DNA of 64,000 nt from Pseudacidobacterium ailaaui (GCF_000688455.1 NZ_JIAL01000001.1:2697001-2761000), one strand, 5' to 3'; shown: positions 17,465-26,382, numbered from the stretch's first letter. Notes: generated by a model not told the origin, from the sequence alone. A program made the numbers and translations.

Positions 17465-18784
17465 TTATTTTGTTGTGGACCGATTGTCAGGAACCCTTTC
17501 TACCAACAGGGTCAGGCCGCGCACATCGCGGACCCGCACAAGCTCGCCGGCTGAAACGCGTTCTGGGCATTCGGCAAACCAAAGCTCACCGTGGACCAGA
17601 ACTTGTCCGCGCGGGTCCAGCGGCTGCTGGGCCATTGCAATCGAGCCAACCAGGGCCTCCGGTCCAGTAAGAGACTTGTTTTTTCGCGCCCGCCACGCCA
17701 GCCGCACAAGGAAAGTCGTCACGGCACCGAAGGCAATGCCTGCTCCGATGGCCGTTCCCATGCTGACGCGCATCTCCGGAATGGGCCCTGCTACCAATGT
17801 CAACAGACCTAGAACCAGGCAGAGGATGCCTGAAGCTGCGAGTACACCGTGCCCGCCAAACTTGGCTTCGAGCAGCATCAGCACAAACGCACCTGCTATC
17901 AGCAGAAGGGAGGTGTAGCGCACCGGAAGCAGATTCAGCGCAAAAAGTGACAACAGCAAAAGCATCGTTCCCAGGGCACCGGGAACAATGGTACCGGGAG
18001 TATTGAATTCCAGATAAATCAGTAGCGCGCCAATGACCAATACGAGCACGGCCAGATTCGGATCCATCATCCGGTCAAGGATGTTTTCGCGCAAGGTCGT
18101 GGCCACCGGAATCAGATGAGCATGATGCGTGTGTAGGAAGGTAGTCGAGCCGTCGAAACGCGTCACATTACGGCCATCCAACATGTTGAGAAGAGCAGTA
18201 TTGCTGGGAGCAATGCAATCAATCAGCTTCAATTGCTCGGCCTCGCGCTCGGTGTAAGACTTTGAGTCCAGCACGGCGTCCTGCGCCGCTGCTATGTTGC
18301 GTCCTCGGCGTGAAACGTAGGAGCGCAGAAAAGCTGTTGCATCGTTCTCCAGCTTACGTTTCATCTCATCGTCGAGCTTTCCGCCCATCACCACCGGGTG
18401 AGCAGCACCGGCATTGGTGCCCGGCGCCATGGCAGCGATATCGGCGGCTTCAAGAATAAAAAAGCCCGCCGATCCGGCGCGGCTGCCCGCAGGAGCAACA
18501 TAGACAATGACCGGTACGGGAGAAGCGAGAATATCATGCACGATGGCCCGGGTAGATTCAAGCATTCCGCCCGGCGTGTTCAATTCGATCAACACAGCGT
18601 CGGCATGGAGTCCGGCTGCAATGGCCAGCCCGCGACGAAGATAACCCTCGCTTACCGGCTGGATCGTGTCGTCAACGTGAAGAAGTACGACCTGCGGTGG
18701 TTGTTGGGCTGGACAGAAAGCAGGGAAGAGCAGCGTCAGGATGCAGCCGACAAACAGGCCCAGGCCGTGCCGTCTTCGTTTCAT
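17465..18784 (-). CDS. nfeD: NfeD family membrane serine protease, long form
   Basis: A 439-residue long-form NfeD with three parts. An N-terminal signal peptide (to about residue 26) leads into a ClpP/SppA-like protease domain. Its catalytic Ser is probably in YVAPAGSRAGSAGFFI (about 98-113) and its catalytic Lys in the ENDATAFLRSYVSRRGRN/K segment. Next is a block of five or so membrane helices (about 230-360). Last is an NfeD OB-fold (about 375-435, ALVGSIAMAQQPLDPRGQVLVHGELW). It works with the downstream slipin in membrane quality control. Its start overlaps the TPR stop by four bases (ATGA), so the operon is translationally coupled. Confidence 0.88.
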   Translation of the reverse strand: MKRRRHGLGLFVGCILTLLFPAFCPAQQPPQVVLLHVDDTIQPVSEGYLRRGLAIAAGLHADAVLIELNTPGGMLESTRAIVHDILASPVPVIVYVAPAGSRAGSAGFFILEAADIAAMAPGTNAGAAHPVVMGGKLDDEMKRKLENDATAFLRSYVSRRGRNIAAAQDAVLDSKSYTEREAEQLKLIDCIAPSNTALLNMLDGRNVTRFDGSTTFLHTHHAHLIPVATTLRENILDRMMDPNLAVLVLVIGALLIYLEFNTPGTIVPGALGTMLLLLSLFALNLLPVRYTSLLLIAGAFVLMLLEAKFGGHGVLAASGILCLVLGLLTLVAGPIPEMRVSMGTAIGAGIAFGAVTTFLVRLAWRARKNKSLTGPEALVGSIAMAQQPLDPRGQVLVHGELWFAECPERVSAGELVRVRDVRGLTLLVERVPDNRSTTK

Positions 18785-20409
18785 GGCACTTGCTGGCCTT
18801 TCTGCTCCAGAGCCATTTTCATCACGCGCGCATTGGGATTATTAGGCTCAATCTTCAGTGCTGCGCTGATTTCATTGGCTGCGGTGGCCAACTGGTGTGC
18901 CTGCTCATCCATACGAGCCAGAATCAGATGGGCCTCTACGTTCGGCTGCAACTGCAAAGACTTCTGGGCCTCCTGACGGGCGGCGTCAGGATCGTTGGTG
19001 CGTTCGCGTACTTCGGCCAGTCCGGCATATGCGGAGGCTGAGGACGGGTCCGCCTGGATGGCAGCCTGAAACTCGCGCTCTGCTTCCAGCAAAAGTCCGC
19101 GATTCAAAAACTGTCTGCCATCCTTTACCAATGCGGCGGAGCGTTCCTGGCTAGGCAGAGCGGCCAGCCGCAGGTTTTGCATTTGCTCCATCTCAAAGGC
19201 GGCCTGGCGGAAACTGGCCTCGTTGTAGCTGCGTTTAATGCGCTCCAACGGCAGCTCAGGCGTCTGTGCCGCATTGGTAGCATTCTGCTGTTCCGTATGC
19301 AGCGTGTTGGCAAAGCTGGCAATGTCGGCGTCCTGTGGACGAAGCTTCATGGCCAGGTCTGCTTCCTTCATCGCGCCTGCAAGGTCGCCCCGTCGGCGGA
19401 GAGAAACAGCGAGGTTGAAGTGATAATCGGCGTCTTTCGGGTCTGCTGCTGCGGCTTGCTGAAAAAGAGATGTCCCATCGCGACCCCGGCGGGCTGCGGC
19501 CACGCCCTGGTTGTTGACTACTTCGGGCAGGGGAAGACGCGTCGTGTCAAAGGCAAAGGCGTCTTCAGCCTCAAGATATCTTCCGGTATAGAAAAAAGCC
19601 AATCCACGGTAAAAATCCGCTTCGAGTGCATTCGGGTCATCTTTTGGCAGATTCCCCAGAGTTGTTGCTGCCAGATCAAAGTTCTGGTTGGAAAAGTAGG
19701 CCTTTCCCAAGGCGAGCATTGCAGGATAAAAATGCGGCGCCAACCGCATGGCCTCGCGCAGATGACGGATGCGCTCATTCAGCGAATCCTCGGTCAGGCC
19801 ACGGATGTAATTTTCAAAGGCGGCAACGGGAAGATCGGAGTCTGCATTAAGAAACGTCTGCTGCGCCACGGCATAGCTTGGGTCTAGCTGCCGGACCGTC
19901 ATCCAGGCAAGGCTGTTCAACAGATCGAGCAGGCGCGTCATGTCCATTTGGATACTGATGGCATCGCCCAATTTCAATTCGGTCACATCCAGCACCTGCG
20001 CCGTTGCGTTGAGTGAATTTCCTGATGTGGTGAAAAAGCCAAAGATCACGTAGTCCGCATCGAGGGTCTGCGCGATGCGGATCGTGCTGGCGCGAGAAGG
20101 TTGAAAGTTGGCCGGCAGTCCCAGGCGATCGAGCGCATACAGGCGGTCGTTGCGGCTGATAGGAAGAAAGCCTGCCGCGCCAAGTCTACGGTTGAAGATT
20201 TCCGGAAAGGCCTCGCCAATCCAATTCAGGTCAGCCCGGCCGCTGTGGTTTTCAAAGGGCAGCACGAGTAGCAGTCGGCCGTGTTCGGCCGGCTCTGTTT
20301 CGGCATGGGGGCGTGAGGCAGCCGTAGCAGGTTGCTGGGCTGCGAGAACCGGCGCTGCGAGCAGCAGCAGACCGCAGATAAGGGAGCGAAATCGATTCAA
20401 AGGCCGCAC
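18781..20409 (-). CDS. Exported tetratricopeptide-repeat protein
   Basis: Start taken as GTG at 20409, one base after the stop of the upstream glycosyltransferase (TGAAGTG). This gives a 542-residue protein with a signal peptide (FRSLICGLLLLAAPVLAAQ). A longer frame to 20598 runs inside the upstream gene and lacks a signal sequence. The N-terminal region (LLVLPFENHSGRADLNWIGEAFPEIFNRRL) resembles the TolB-N/CsgG-like domain often found before TPRs. The remainder is many TPR units, e.g. AMLALGKAYFSNQNFDLAATTL and SASAYAGLAEVRERTNDPDAA. It probably scaffolds an envelope complex. The NfeD gene overlaps its end. Confidence 0.8.
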   Translation of the reverse strand: MRPLNRFRSLICGLLLLAAPVLAAQQPATAASRPHAETEPAEHGRLLLVLPFENHSGRADLNWIGEAFPEIFNRRLGAAGFLPISRNDRLYALDRLGLPANFQPSRASTIRIAQTLDADYVIFGFFTTSGNSLNATAQVLDVTELKLGDAISIQMDMTRLLDLLNSLAWMTVRQLDPSYAVAQQTFLNADSDLPVAAFENYIRGLTEDSLNERIRHLREAMRLAPHFYPAMLALGKAYFSNQNFDLAATTLGNLPKDDPNALEADFYRGLAFFYTGRYLEAEDAFAFDTTRLPLPEVVNNQGVAAARRGRDGTSLFQQAAAADPKDADYHFNLAVSLRRRGDLAGAMKEADLAMKLRPQDADIASFANTLHTEQQNATNAAQTPELPLERIKRSYNEASFRQAAFEMEQMQNLRLAALPSQERSAALVKDGRQFLNRGLLLEAEREFQAAIQADPSSASAYAGLAEVRERTNDPDAARQEAQKSLQLQPNVEAHLILARMDEQAHQLATAANEISAALKIEPNNPNARVMKMALEQKGQQVP

Positions 20410-20410
20410 T

Positions 20411-22027
20411 TCAAGGCTGATTATATTGGAACGGGTGCAGAGGAAGCCTTGCTTCCTGTGGGCGGTCAAAGCGAAGCACCGCCGCCCATTCCCCATGCTG
20501 CTCGCCGTGCCAGGTGATGATGCCGCCCAGCAGATGGGCGATGGAGCTTGGTGGCAGATCACGGTGGAAATCAAAATAGCGCGTATCCAGGGCCTCATTC
20601 CTGCGGCCCAGGCTTAGCCATGGATGTGGCGGGTCATACTTGGTGGAAAATACCAGGGCCACGGAGTATTCCGGAGCAAGCCGGGCGGCTGCTTTCACCT
20701 GATCAAAGGAGAAGTTGTCCACGGCAACAGTATCAATCGGATATGGAACGTAACCCAGCTCCGGTTTACGTAATTCATCGGTGACAGGCCATGCGGTCAG
20801 CACAACGGCTCCGGGATCATGCTGCACAATCTGCTGGATAGCGGCCTGGTGCAGCAGAATGACGTCCCTGTACGCCAGATTGTCTTCCGGAGCAAAGCGG
20901 TAGGGCGGATTGATGAAGATTCCTGCCAGAAAACCCGCCGCACATAGGGCAACGAGCGCGGGCCACATTTGGAACCGCCGGTAAAAAGTGTTGACACAGA
21001 GCAGCAAAACTAACGGGTACAAAGGCAGAAGATAGCGTGTAAGGAGTGCTCCACCCAGGACAGAAAATAGAACAAGATTGGCCAGAATCACGATATAGAA
21101 GGTGTTCTGAGCCTGAGTGGGAATGCGCTCCCGGCCATCAATCGGCGGCAGCATCATACATGCCAACATGAGGAGCACCGGCACAAACAGGTTCATATGT
21201 GCTGTTAATTGCAGCAGGCGATGGAAAAAGGCTAGCAAAACCCGCAATGGAAGAATCGTAGCTGTGGCGTTATAACGCAGGTATTCCGGATTGCCAAAGA
21301 TGAAACCTGTGCGGTGCCAGTGCCAGGCATACCAGCAGGTGAGAGGAAGAATCGGGAGCAGAAGTGCGGCCCCCTGCAGCCACTGGCGCTGGCGTGACAA
21401 TTGCGACGGAGGTTTGGTGCGGCTTGGGTTTGCAGCCAGAAGCATCATCTCCCAGACTGCCAAGGCCAGTGGAGTTACAACGGCCGTTTCTTTACACAGA
21501 GCTGCGAGTGAGAAACAGAAAACACACGCCCAGGTCTGTTTCTCCAGATAGAAAAGCAGCGCCCAGAGAGTGGCTGTAGCCGCAAAGAGGTCTGCATGGG
21601 CCAGAGAGCTTTGCACAAACCAGATGGGATATATCGTCGTAAGCAGAACCGTTGCCCATGCCACATGCCATTTCCGGGTCGTGTTTCTGCCCATTTGGAA
21701 AACAGCCAGCAGAGCGAGTGAGGCCATGGCGCACATGGCTGTTCGTGTAACCCAGGGGGCGAACCCGAAGACTTTCCACCAAAGTGCCAGATAGATCGAA
21801 GGCAGAGGAGGATGGGCGTTCGAGAGCGTTGAAAAGGGAATCAGTGCTCCGGTACGAAAAAAATCATACGCGGCAGGAATATAGTAGCCGGCTTCGTCCC
21901 AGTAGTATGGCAAATGGAGCAGCGGAAGGTGGGCTGCCAGAACAGCGGCAAAGATTGCAAAAAAAAGAGCGGCCTTTTTCATTTCGTCAGTTGTCATCAT
22001 ACGAAAGCCGAAGGCCGTTCTACGCAC
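20411..22027 (-). CDS. GT39-type glycosyltransferase (dolichyl-P-mannose-mannosyltransferase-like)
   Basis: Up to 538 residues with about twelve membrane helices. The N-terminal loop has YYWDEAGYYIPAAYDFFRTG (about residues 41-60), carrying the Asp-Glu pair that is catalytic in GT-C enzymes of the PMT/ArnT group. NAHPPLPSIYLALWW follows, another conserved block. It moves a sugar from a polyprenyl-phosphate donor to a periplasmic acceptor; donor and acceptor are unknown. The first codon in the frame is GTG (22027), with ATG alternatives at 22000, 21997 and 21982. An AGGAGG lies 18 bases before the GTG, too far to decide. It is the first gene of the minus-strand run. Confidence 0.8.
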   Translation of the reverse strand: MRRTAFGFRMMTTDEMKKAALFFAIFAAVLAAHLPLLHLPYYWDEAGYYIPAAYDFFRTGALIPFSTLSNAHPPLPSIYLALWWKVFGFAPWVTRTAMCAMASLALLAVFQMGRNTTRKWHVAWATVLLTTIYPIWFVQSSLAHADLFAATATLWALLFYLEKQTWACVFCFSLAALCKETAVVTPLALAVWEMMLLAANPSRTKPPSQLSRQRQWLQGAALLLPILPLTCWYAWHWHRTGFIFGNPEYLRYNATATILPLRVLLAFFHRLLQLTAHMNLFVPVLLMLACMMLPPIDGRERIPTQAQNTFYIVILANLVLFSVLGGALLTRYLLPLYPLVLLLCVNTFYRRFQMWPALVALCAAGFLAGIFINPPYRFAPEDNLAYRDVILLHQAAIQQIVQHDPGAVVLTAWPVTDELRKPELGYVPYPIDTVAVDNFSFDQVKAAARLAPEYSVALVFSTKYDPPHPWLSLGRRNEALDTRYFDFHRDLPPSSIAHLLGGIITWHGEQHGEWAAVLRFDRPQEARLPLHPFQYNQP

Positions 22028-22124
22028 TGGATAGAATACGCAAACCTCCTAAGAGCTCCACTAGCAGAAGAAGGCATGCTACACGCAGAAGATGCCGCCC
22101 GATGCCATTCGAAAGGTCACCAGT

Positions 22125-22154
22125 TTGACCCGCCTCTTTAACCGTTGTTAATAT
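22125..22154 (+). promoter_or_regulatory. Promoter of the initiator tRNA
   Basis: TTGACC (22125-22130) is followed after 18 bases by TAATAT (22149-22154), or after 17 by TTAATA. The expected transcription start falls at or next to the first base of the mature tRNA, so the 5' leader would be very short or absent. Confidence 0.55.
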
Positions 22155-22159
22155 TGAAC

Positions 22160-22236
<77 letters not shown>

Positions 22237-22310
22237 AATCTTTCAATCACTTACAAGATTTGATTGCTCCCGGCAAGTCCCCGTTATCCCCCGATAGGAA
22301 TGGCTGCAAT

Positions 22311-23493
22311 TTACTGTAGCGTCGCAGATGCCTCGCCTGTGGCAGAGTTCTGCGAGTTGGGGCCAAATACCAGTCCTACAACCTGGCTGTTTGCTTGGCG
22401 TTTCGTTTCCGTCATGGCCCGCCCATAGACATTCATCGTCGTCTGGATCGAAGCGTGACGCATCAATTCCTGTTGCACCTTCATAGGAGCACCGGTCTCG
22501 TCGAGCCAGGAGCGGTAGGTGTGGCGAAAAGTGTGCCACCCAATGTCTTCTCCCAGTTTGGCGAGCTTTGCAGCCCGTTTGATCTGCGACTTCTGCAGGC
22601 TCTCCTGGTGGTACGGCCTCCCCGTGACCGGATTGGCAAAAACCCAATCTTCATCTCGCGGGAAGACTGAAGCAGAGCGCCATTGCAACAGCACCTCCGC
22701 CAGACGAGCATCGAGCGGAACATCGTCTCTTGAGTATTCCGTCTTCACGTCGTCCACCCTTCCGCCCACCACGCTTCTCTGGACCAGAACCGAGCGATTC
22801 TCGAAATTGAAATCGCCCCATTGCAAGCCCAGAATCTCGCTGACCCGAAGCCCCAGGCACTGCGCTACCAAAACCATCGTGCGGTAGGGTTCACCCCAGA
22901 AACTTGAGCAGTTCAAAGAACTCGTCCACGTCAAGAACCCGTGGCCGCTTGAGCCGTTTGCTTCCATTCTTCACGCGCACCAGAGAGACAGGGTTCTTGC
23001 CGAGTTCGATAATGCCCCACCGCTCCGCGCACTTGAAGACTTGGTGCATGATTCCCCGTACATGAGTCTTTGACTTTGGGGCCAGCGGCAAATCGTGCAA
23101 CCACTGCTCCATCGCCATCGGTTTCAGCTTATCCACGGGGTGTTCTCCCCAACGTGGGCGGATGTGGACTCGGATGTTCGACAAGTGCGATTTCCGAGTC
23201 GAGTAACGCTCCGAGAGTTCCTGCTCGATATACCGGTCGAGCAAGGCTCCAAAAGACGCCGCCTCCACTTCCGCGCGTGGAGATTCTTCGTTGAGTCTAA
23301 GAAGAAGAGCTTGCGTGGCTTTCCGTGCTTGGGTCTCCGTTGTGAGCACACCGCGATCACCAAGGATCACGCTCTGCCGTTTACGCATCCCCTGAGAATC
23401 CGTTTCGTAATAGCGGAACTCCCACACGTCCGGTCCGCGCTCGCGCTTCCTCAACCGCAGACTTCCATATTGATACCGTGTCCGAACTAGCAA
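22311..23493 (-). pseudogene. Tyrosine-type site-specific integrase, split by a one-base frameshift
   Basis: Two overlapping frames make one phage-type integrase. The first (22891-23493) covers the N-terminal Arm/SAM-like DNA-binding region and ends at DVDEFFELLKFLG. The second (22311-22967) continues with EPYRTMVLVAQCLGLRVSEILGLQW. The two join perfectly if one C is removed from CCCC at 22894-22897 (GGGG on the coding strand). Catalytic residues are all present in the second part: Arg in LGLRVSEI, His-x-x-Arg in HTFRHTYR, His in LMRHASIQ, and Tyr in TTMNVYGR. It would cut and rejoin DNA at the adjacent tRNA-fMet. The lesion may be real inactivation, a frameshift event or a homopolymer read error. 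Confidence 0.88.
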
Positions 23494-23539
23494 GGGTTGA
23501 TCTCCTCTCTGGTTACGGGCACGAGTGGCTGATTCCAGC

Positions 23540-23758
23540 CTACTGTGCCTGGTCGTCGTCGAGTGGTTCGATCCTCGTGCCGGATCGGTAAAGGTCGGAC
23601 GCCCGGAAGCGCCACAGCTTTCCTACGCGCACGCCGTGAACGATTCCATTTCGTGCGTAACGCTGAAGGGTCTTGGGGTGAACTTGAATGATGGCTGCCG
23701 CCCGATCACTGTTTAGCAGCGGTTCGAATGAAACGGGAGAATGAGGGGAATCGAACAT
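23540..23758 (-). CDS. Excisionase-like helix-turn-helix protein
   Basis: A 72-residue protein starting MFDSPHSPVSFEPLL at 23758; an upstream in-frame extension to 23797 seems unneeded. It carries a MerR/Xis-type winged helix: LNSDRAAAIIQVHPKTLQRYARNG followed by VGKLWRFRASDLYR (the wing). This is the common 'helix-turn-helix domain, excisionase family' pattern. Lying immediately upstream of the integrase on the same strand, it probably serves as recombination directionality factor or as a regulator of int. Confidence 0.8.
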   Translation of the reverse strand: MFDSPHSPVSFEPLLNSDRAAAIIQVHPKTLQRYARNGIVHGVRVGKLWRFRASDLYRSGTRIEPLDDDQAQ

Positions 23759-24079
23759 GGTTCGCACACTCCTTAACACCACAATGTGTGGGGCCAAGAC
23801 GCACTGTCAACCCACTGCTTGGGGCGCATTTTCATTCTCATGGATGCGGCGTGCGAAGCAAAAGCGAACGGTTGGGTACAGTAAGTGCATAGAGGTGCAC
23901 CATTGTCATTCTTTGGCACTCATTGTCCTCGTGGATTTTCGATCTCACAAAAACGAAATTAGTTTCGGACCTCTATTCCACTGGACAAATCCCGCTGACA
24001 TTCGCCAGACAGCTACAGAGTAGCAGGCAAAGCGAGTGATGCCACGACATCGCCTCGTGATGGAACAACTGCGAATCCG
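23759..24079. other. Non-coding stretch upstream of the excisionase gene
   Basis: I see no credible gene in these 321 bases. A short inverted repeat GTGCA-N6-TGCAC is present near 23890-23902. A regulatory region for the integrase/excisionase pair would be expected here, but no clear promoter could be picked. Confidence 0.4.
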
Positions 24080-25195
24080 TCACCGTTCCGTCAAGGGAAC
24101 GATCCTATGATCGTAGAGAGCCAGTACCTGTTTCACCATCGTCACGGGTTCTCCTCGGAAGGACTGGTCGGGCGCATTGGATAGAACTACTACAGCCAGA
24201 CTATCGTCTGGGAAAATCGCGTTGAAGCAGTATCCCCCTGCGAAAGGGGCATAGCCGTTATGCCACACTTCACGGTGGGTTCCAATGGAAGTGGCGACGA
24301 AGCCCATCGCATATTCTAGGGGTTTTCCATCCGGCAACCTGCCGTTGGTCCAAAGCTCGCGCCGGGAACCCGAATCAAGTATCTTGTCGCTGAGCAGGGC
24401 CGAATCCCAACGAGCCAAATCTCGTGCCGTTGAAACGATGCTGCCGGCGCCATAGTACAGATCAAGGCTGACCGTGCGTTTCACAGGCCGGAAATTTCCA
24501 TTACTGCCTTCGTACGGCGTCGCGGTTCCCGACTGGGCCGCAAATCCATTCCCGGATGAACTCATGCCGAGTGGGCCGAAAATATGATGAGCCAGAAAAC
24601 TTGAATACGTAGTACCGGACGCACGGGCAACTACAGCGGCGAGCATCGCATAATTTGTGTTGCTATAAGCCCACTTTGCACCGGGGGCAAAATCAGGTTT
24701 ATCTGTTCTCAAGAAATTGATGATTGTCTCAGGCGCAATACGTCCGGTAAGTGGCCAGGGATGTTCACGAGTATTCGGCTAATTATGCAGGCCAGAGTCC
24801 TGGTTCAAAAGCATCCGAAGAGTGATCCGGTCGGCATTGGGCATACTCGGGACATACTTTTCAAGCTTATCTTCAAGGGAAATCTTACCCTGCTGCGCGA
24901 GAAGAAGGATGGATACGGCAGTGAATTGCTTGGTAAGCGAGCCGATGGCGAAACGCGTGTCTGCCGTGACGGGTGATCTTGTCGCAAGGTTGGAAAATCC
25001 ATATCCCTTAGCGAAGACAATACTTCCGCGCGACCACACGAGAAACGCGAAACCGGGTGCCCGATGGTGGTTATAAGCTTGTTCGCCAATTTGATCGAAC
25101 GCGGACTTCGCCGGCCTTTCGGCGCTAACCATCACGGGACCACCCAGAGGCAAAATCAACAGGATACCGACAAGTCTCTGAGCGAGGCGACCCAT
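24080..25195 (-). pseudogene. Serine hydrolase (class C beta-lactamase family) with in-frame amber codon
   Basis: The frame reads through from MGRLAQRLVGILLILPLGG (signal peptide, start 25195) to the stop at 24080, except for one TAG at 24781-24779. It follows NQDSGLHN where relatives have Tyr (typical SGLHNYPN). Active-site motifs are intact on both sides: GSLTKQ (SxxK nucleophile motif) before, and YSNTNYAML (Tyr-x-Asn motif) and a HNGYAPFAGG box after. The intact form would be an exported penicillin-binding-protein-like esterase or peptidase of about 370 residues. Reading: recently inactivated by a single substitution (TAT or TAC to TAG). It could work only with amber suppression. Confidence 0.8.
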
Positions 25196-25255
25196 GAATC
25201 TGATCCTACTATTCCTTGGGGCAGTCCTCAGTATCCGGCCCCTCATGCTCCAAAA

Positions 25256-25389
25256 GACATTCCCCGGATAGCAACAGCATAGCCGAGGCGCGGGCGGTGT
25301 CAAGGGCGGCTGCGCCGCCGCGAAGCGGTCAAGACCCTTGACACTGCCCTCTCCGCCTCGGCGCACAATCCCAATATCCGGGGAATGTC
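25256..25389. repeat. 134-bp nested inverted repeat (MITE-like or large hairpin element)
   Basis: The ends are perfect 15-bp inverted copies: GACATTCCCCGGATA (25256-25270) and TATCCGGGGAATGTC (25375-25389). Inside lies a second, imperfect pair: GCCGAGGCG (25282-25290) with CGCCTCGGC (25354-25362), then GTGTCAAGGG (25297-25306) with CCCTTGACAC (25335-25344). These are broken only by a 3-base bulge and one mismatch. The apex is GC-rich (25307-25334). It has no coding capacity. It abuts the serine hydrolase start region and lies about 1 kb beyond the end of the relaxase gene. It could be a miniature transposable element, a structured termination site or a transfer-origin remnant. Confidence 0.7.
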
Positions 25390-25478
25390 AGGTTTTTTGC
25401 TTCTCTCCGCAAGCATTCCGGGCTTCAGCGCCGTGCAGGCCGTAGCAGCCCAGTGCAGTCCGATACAGCGCGTCTCTC

Positions 25479-25940
25479 TCAACCAACGGTTGCAGAGCGT
25501 TTTAGCGATGAACTGCCATTGCCGGCGCGCCTGCTGGAACGCGCCCGTGTCGCAGAAGATCGGACAGCGCCAGTCCTCCGCCTGCCGCGCGAAGTACGCG
25601 CCACGCGCCGGGGAAGCGTTTGCAAACGTTCAATAGTGTCCGGGAATCGAGTAACAAGTTCCACAAATGTGGCGGCGAGCGGGCTGACCTGCCCTCCCTG
25701 CTCCCACTTCTCTACCGTGCGCGGGCTGACGCGCAGCATGTTCGCCCAGACCGCGCGGGAGACATTGAATTGCTCGCGAGCCGCAACGAAGAATTCCGCA
25801 CCCGGAGATTGCTCCACATTGGGAACTGGTACAGCGTGGGAGCGAAGCGTCACCTTGCCCTCGCGCTGGGCTTTCATAGCCTCCACGCCTTCCATCAACT
25901 CGGCAAACAGATTCCGCTTTGTCGCGTTCTGCTTTTTCAT
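25479..25940 (-). CDS. HTH antitoxin/regulator (HigA/NadS-like) with Arg/Ser-rich tail
   Basis: A 153-residue protein. Residues about 55-95 form an XRE-type helix-turn-helix (FFVAAREQFNVSRAVWANMLRVSPRTVEKWEQG), the pattern of antitoxins paired with RelE/HigB-like toxins. Family members usually end soon after the next helix. Here about 45 extra residues follow (RRVARTSRGRRRTGAVRSS and on), very rich in Arg and Ser, which looks like out-of-frame readthrough into non-coding DNA after loss of the original stop. It overlaps the toxin stop by four bases (ATGA), so the toxin gene comes first. It should bind the palindromic operator at 26327-26345. Confidence 0.75.
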   Translation of the reverse strand: MKKQNATKRNLFAELMEGVEAMKAQREGKVTLRSHAVPVPNVEQSPGAEFFVAAREQFNVSRAVWANMLRVSPRTVEKWEQGGQVSPLAATFVELVTRFPDTIERLQTLPRRVARTSRGRRRTGAVRSSATRARSSRRAGNGSSSLKRSATVG

Positions 25941-26326
25941 TTCCTGCTCCTGGCCCTTCGCACGGCACGTTCCGCTTCGAGTAGCCGTCTTAACTGGTCT
26001 CGCTCCTCTTTCGTCATATCAGCAGCTTCATCTTTGTGATAAAGCGTCAGCAGCCAGATTTCCTCTTCTGACAAGAAGCGGTAGTAAATAATCCGCAGGC
26101 CGCCGCGCCTGCCCTTGCCGCGGCGTGAATCTCCCCACCGCAGCTTGCGAATGCCTCCGGCACCAGGCACCATGTCTCCGGCTTCGGGATTCTTCGCCAA
26201 GTACAGCTGCAAATCGGCGAATCCATCATCGTTGAGATAACGATCCCGATACCGCGCGAAGGCCGGCGCTTCGACGAACTGAAACCATCCCGTGCTGTTG
26301 CGCCTGGGGCCACTCTGTCTCCTCAT
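25937..26326 (-). CDS. RelE/HigB-like toxin of a type II toxin-antitoxin pair
   Basis: The core FQFVEAPAFARYRDRYLNDDGFADLQLYLAKNPEAGD, then GIRKLRWGDSRRGKGRRGGLRIIYYRFLSEEEIWLLTLYHKDEAADM, is the RelE/HigB2 fold: a Lys/Arg-rich middle and an IYY-x-W-L-L-x-x-Y-x-K end. Such toxins cut mRNA on the ribosome. The start is uncertain. In-frame ATGs exist at 26335 and 26326, but both lie inside the predicted promoter/operator, upstream of the expected transcription start. A C-terminal coiled tail (KEERDQLRRLLEAERAVRRARSRK) completes it. It is translationally coupled to the antitoxin. Confidence 0.75.
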   Translation of the reverse strand: MRRQSGPRRNSTGWFQFVEAPAFARYRDRYLNDDGFADLQLYLAKNPEAGDMVPGAGGIRKLRWGDSRRGKGRRGGLRIIYYRFLSEEEIWLLTLYHKDEAADMTKEERDQLRRLLEAERAVRRARSRK

Positions 26327-26353
26327 TATACCCATGCTGGGTATAGTTCGCAA
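26325..26353 (-). promoter_or_regulatory. Toxin-antitoxin promoter with embedded operator
   Basis: On the minus strand TTGCGA (26353-26348) is followed after exactly 17 bases by TATAAT (26330-26325). The spacer and the start of the -10 box hold the palindrome TATACCCATGCTGGGTATA (26327-26345 on the plus strand, 8-bp arms around 3 bases), an ideal operator for autorepression by the antitoxin complex. Confidence 0.75.
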
Positions 26354-26382
26354 ATTTCTCGTGCTGCGTCGCTGCTGTTCAA

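Noticed and set aside
25453-26091. 212-codon plus-strand frame over the toxin-antitoxin genes
   Set aside because: Antisense to the well-supported antitoxin and toxin frames, no recognisable features.
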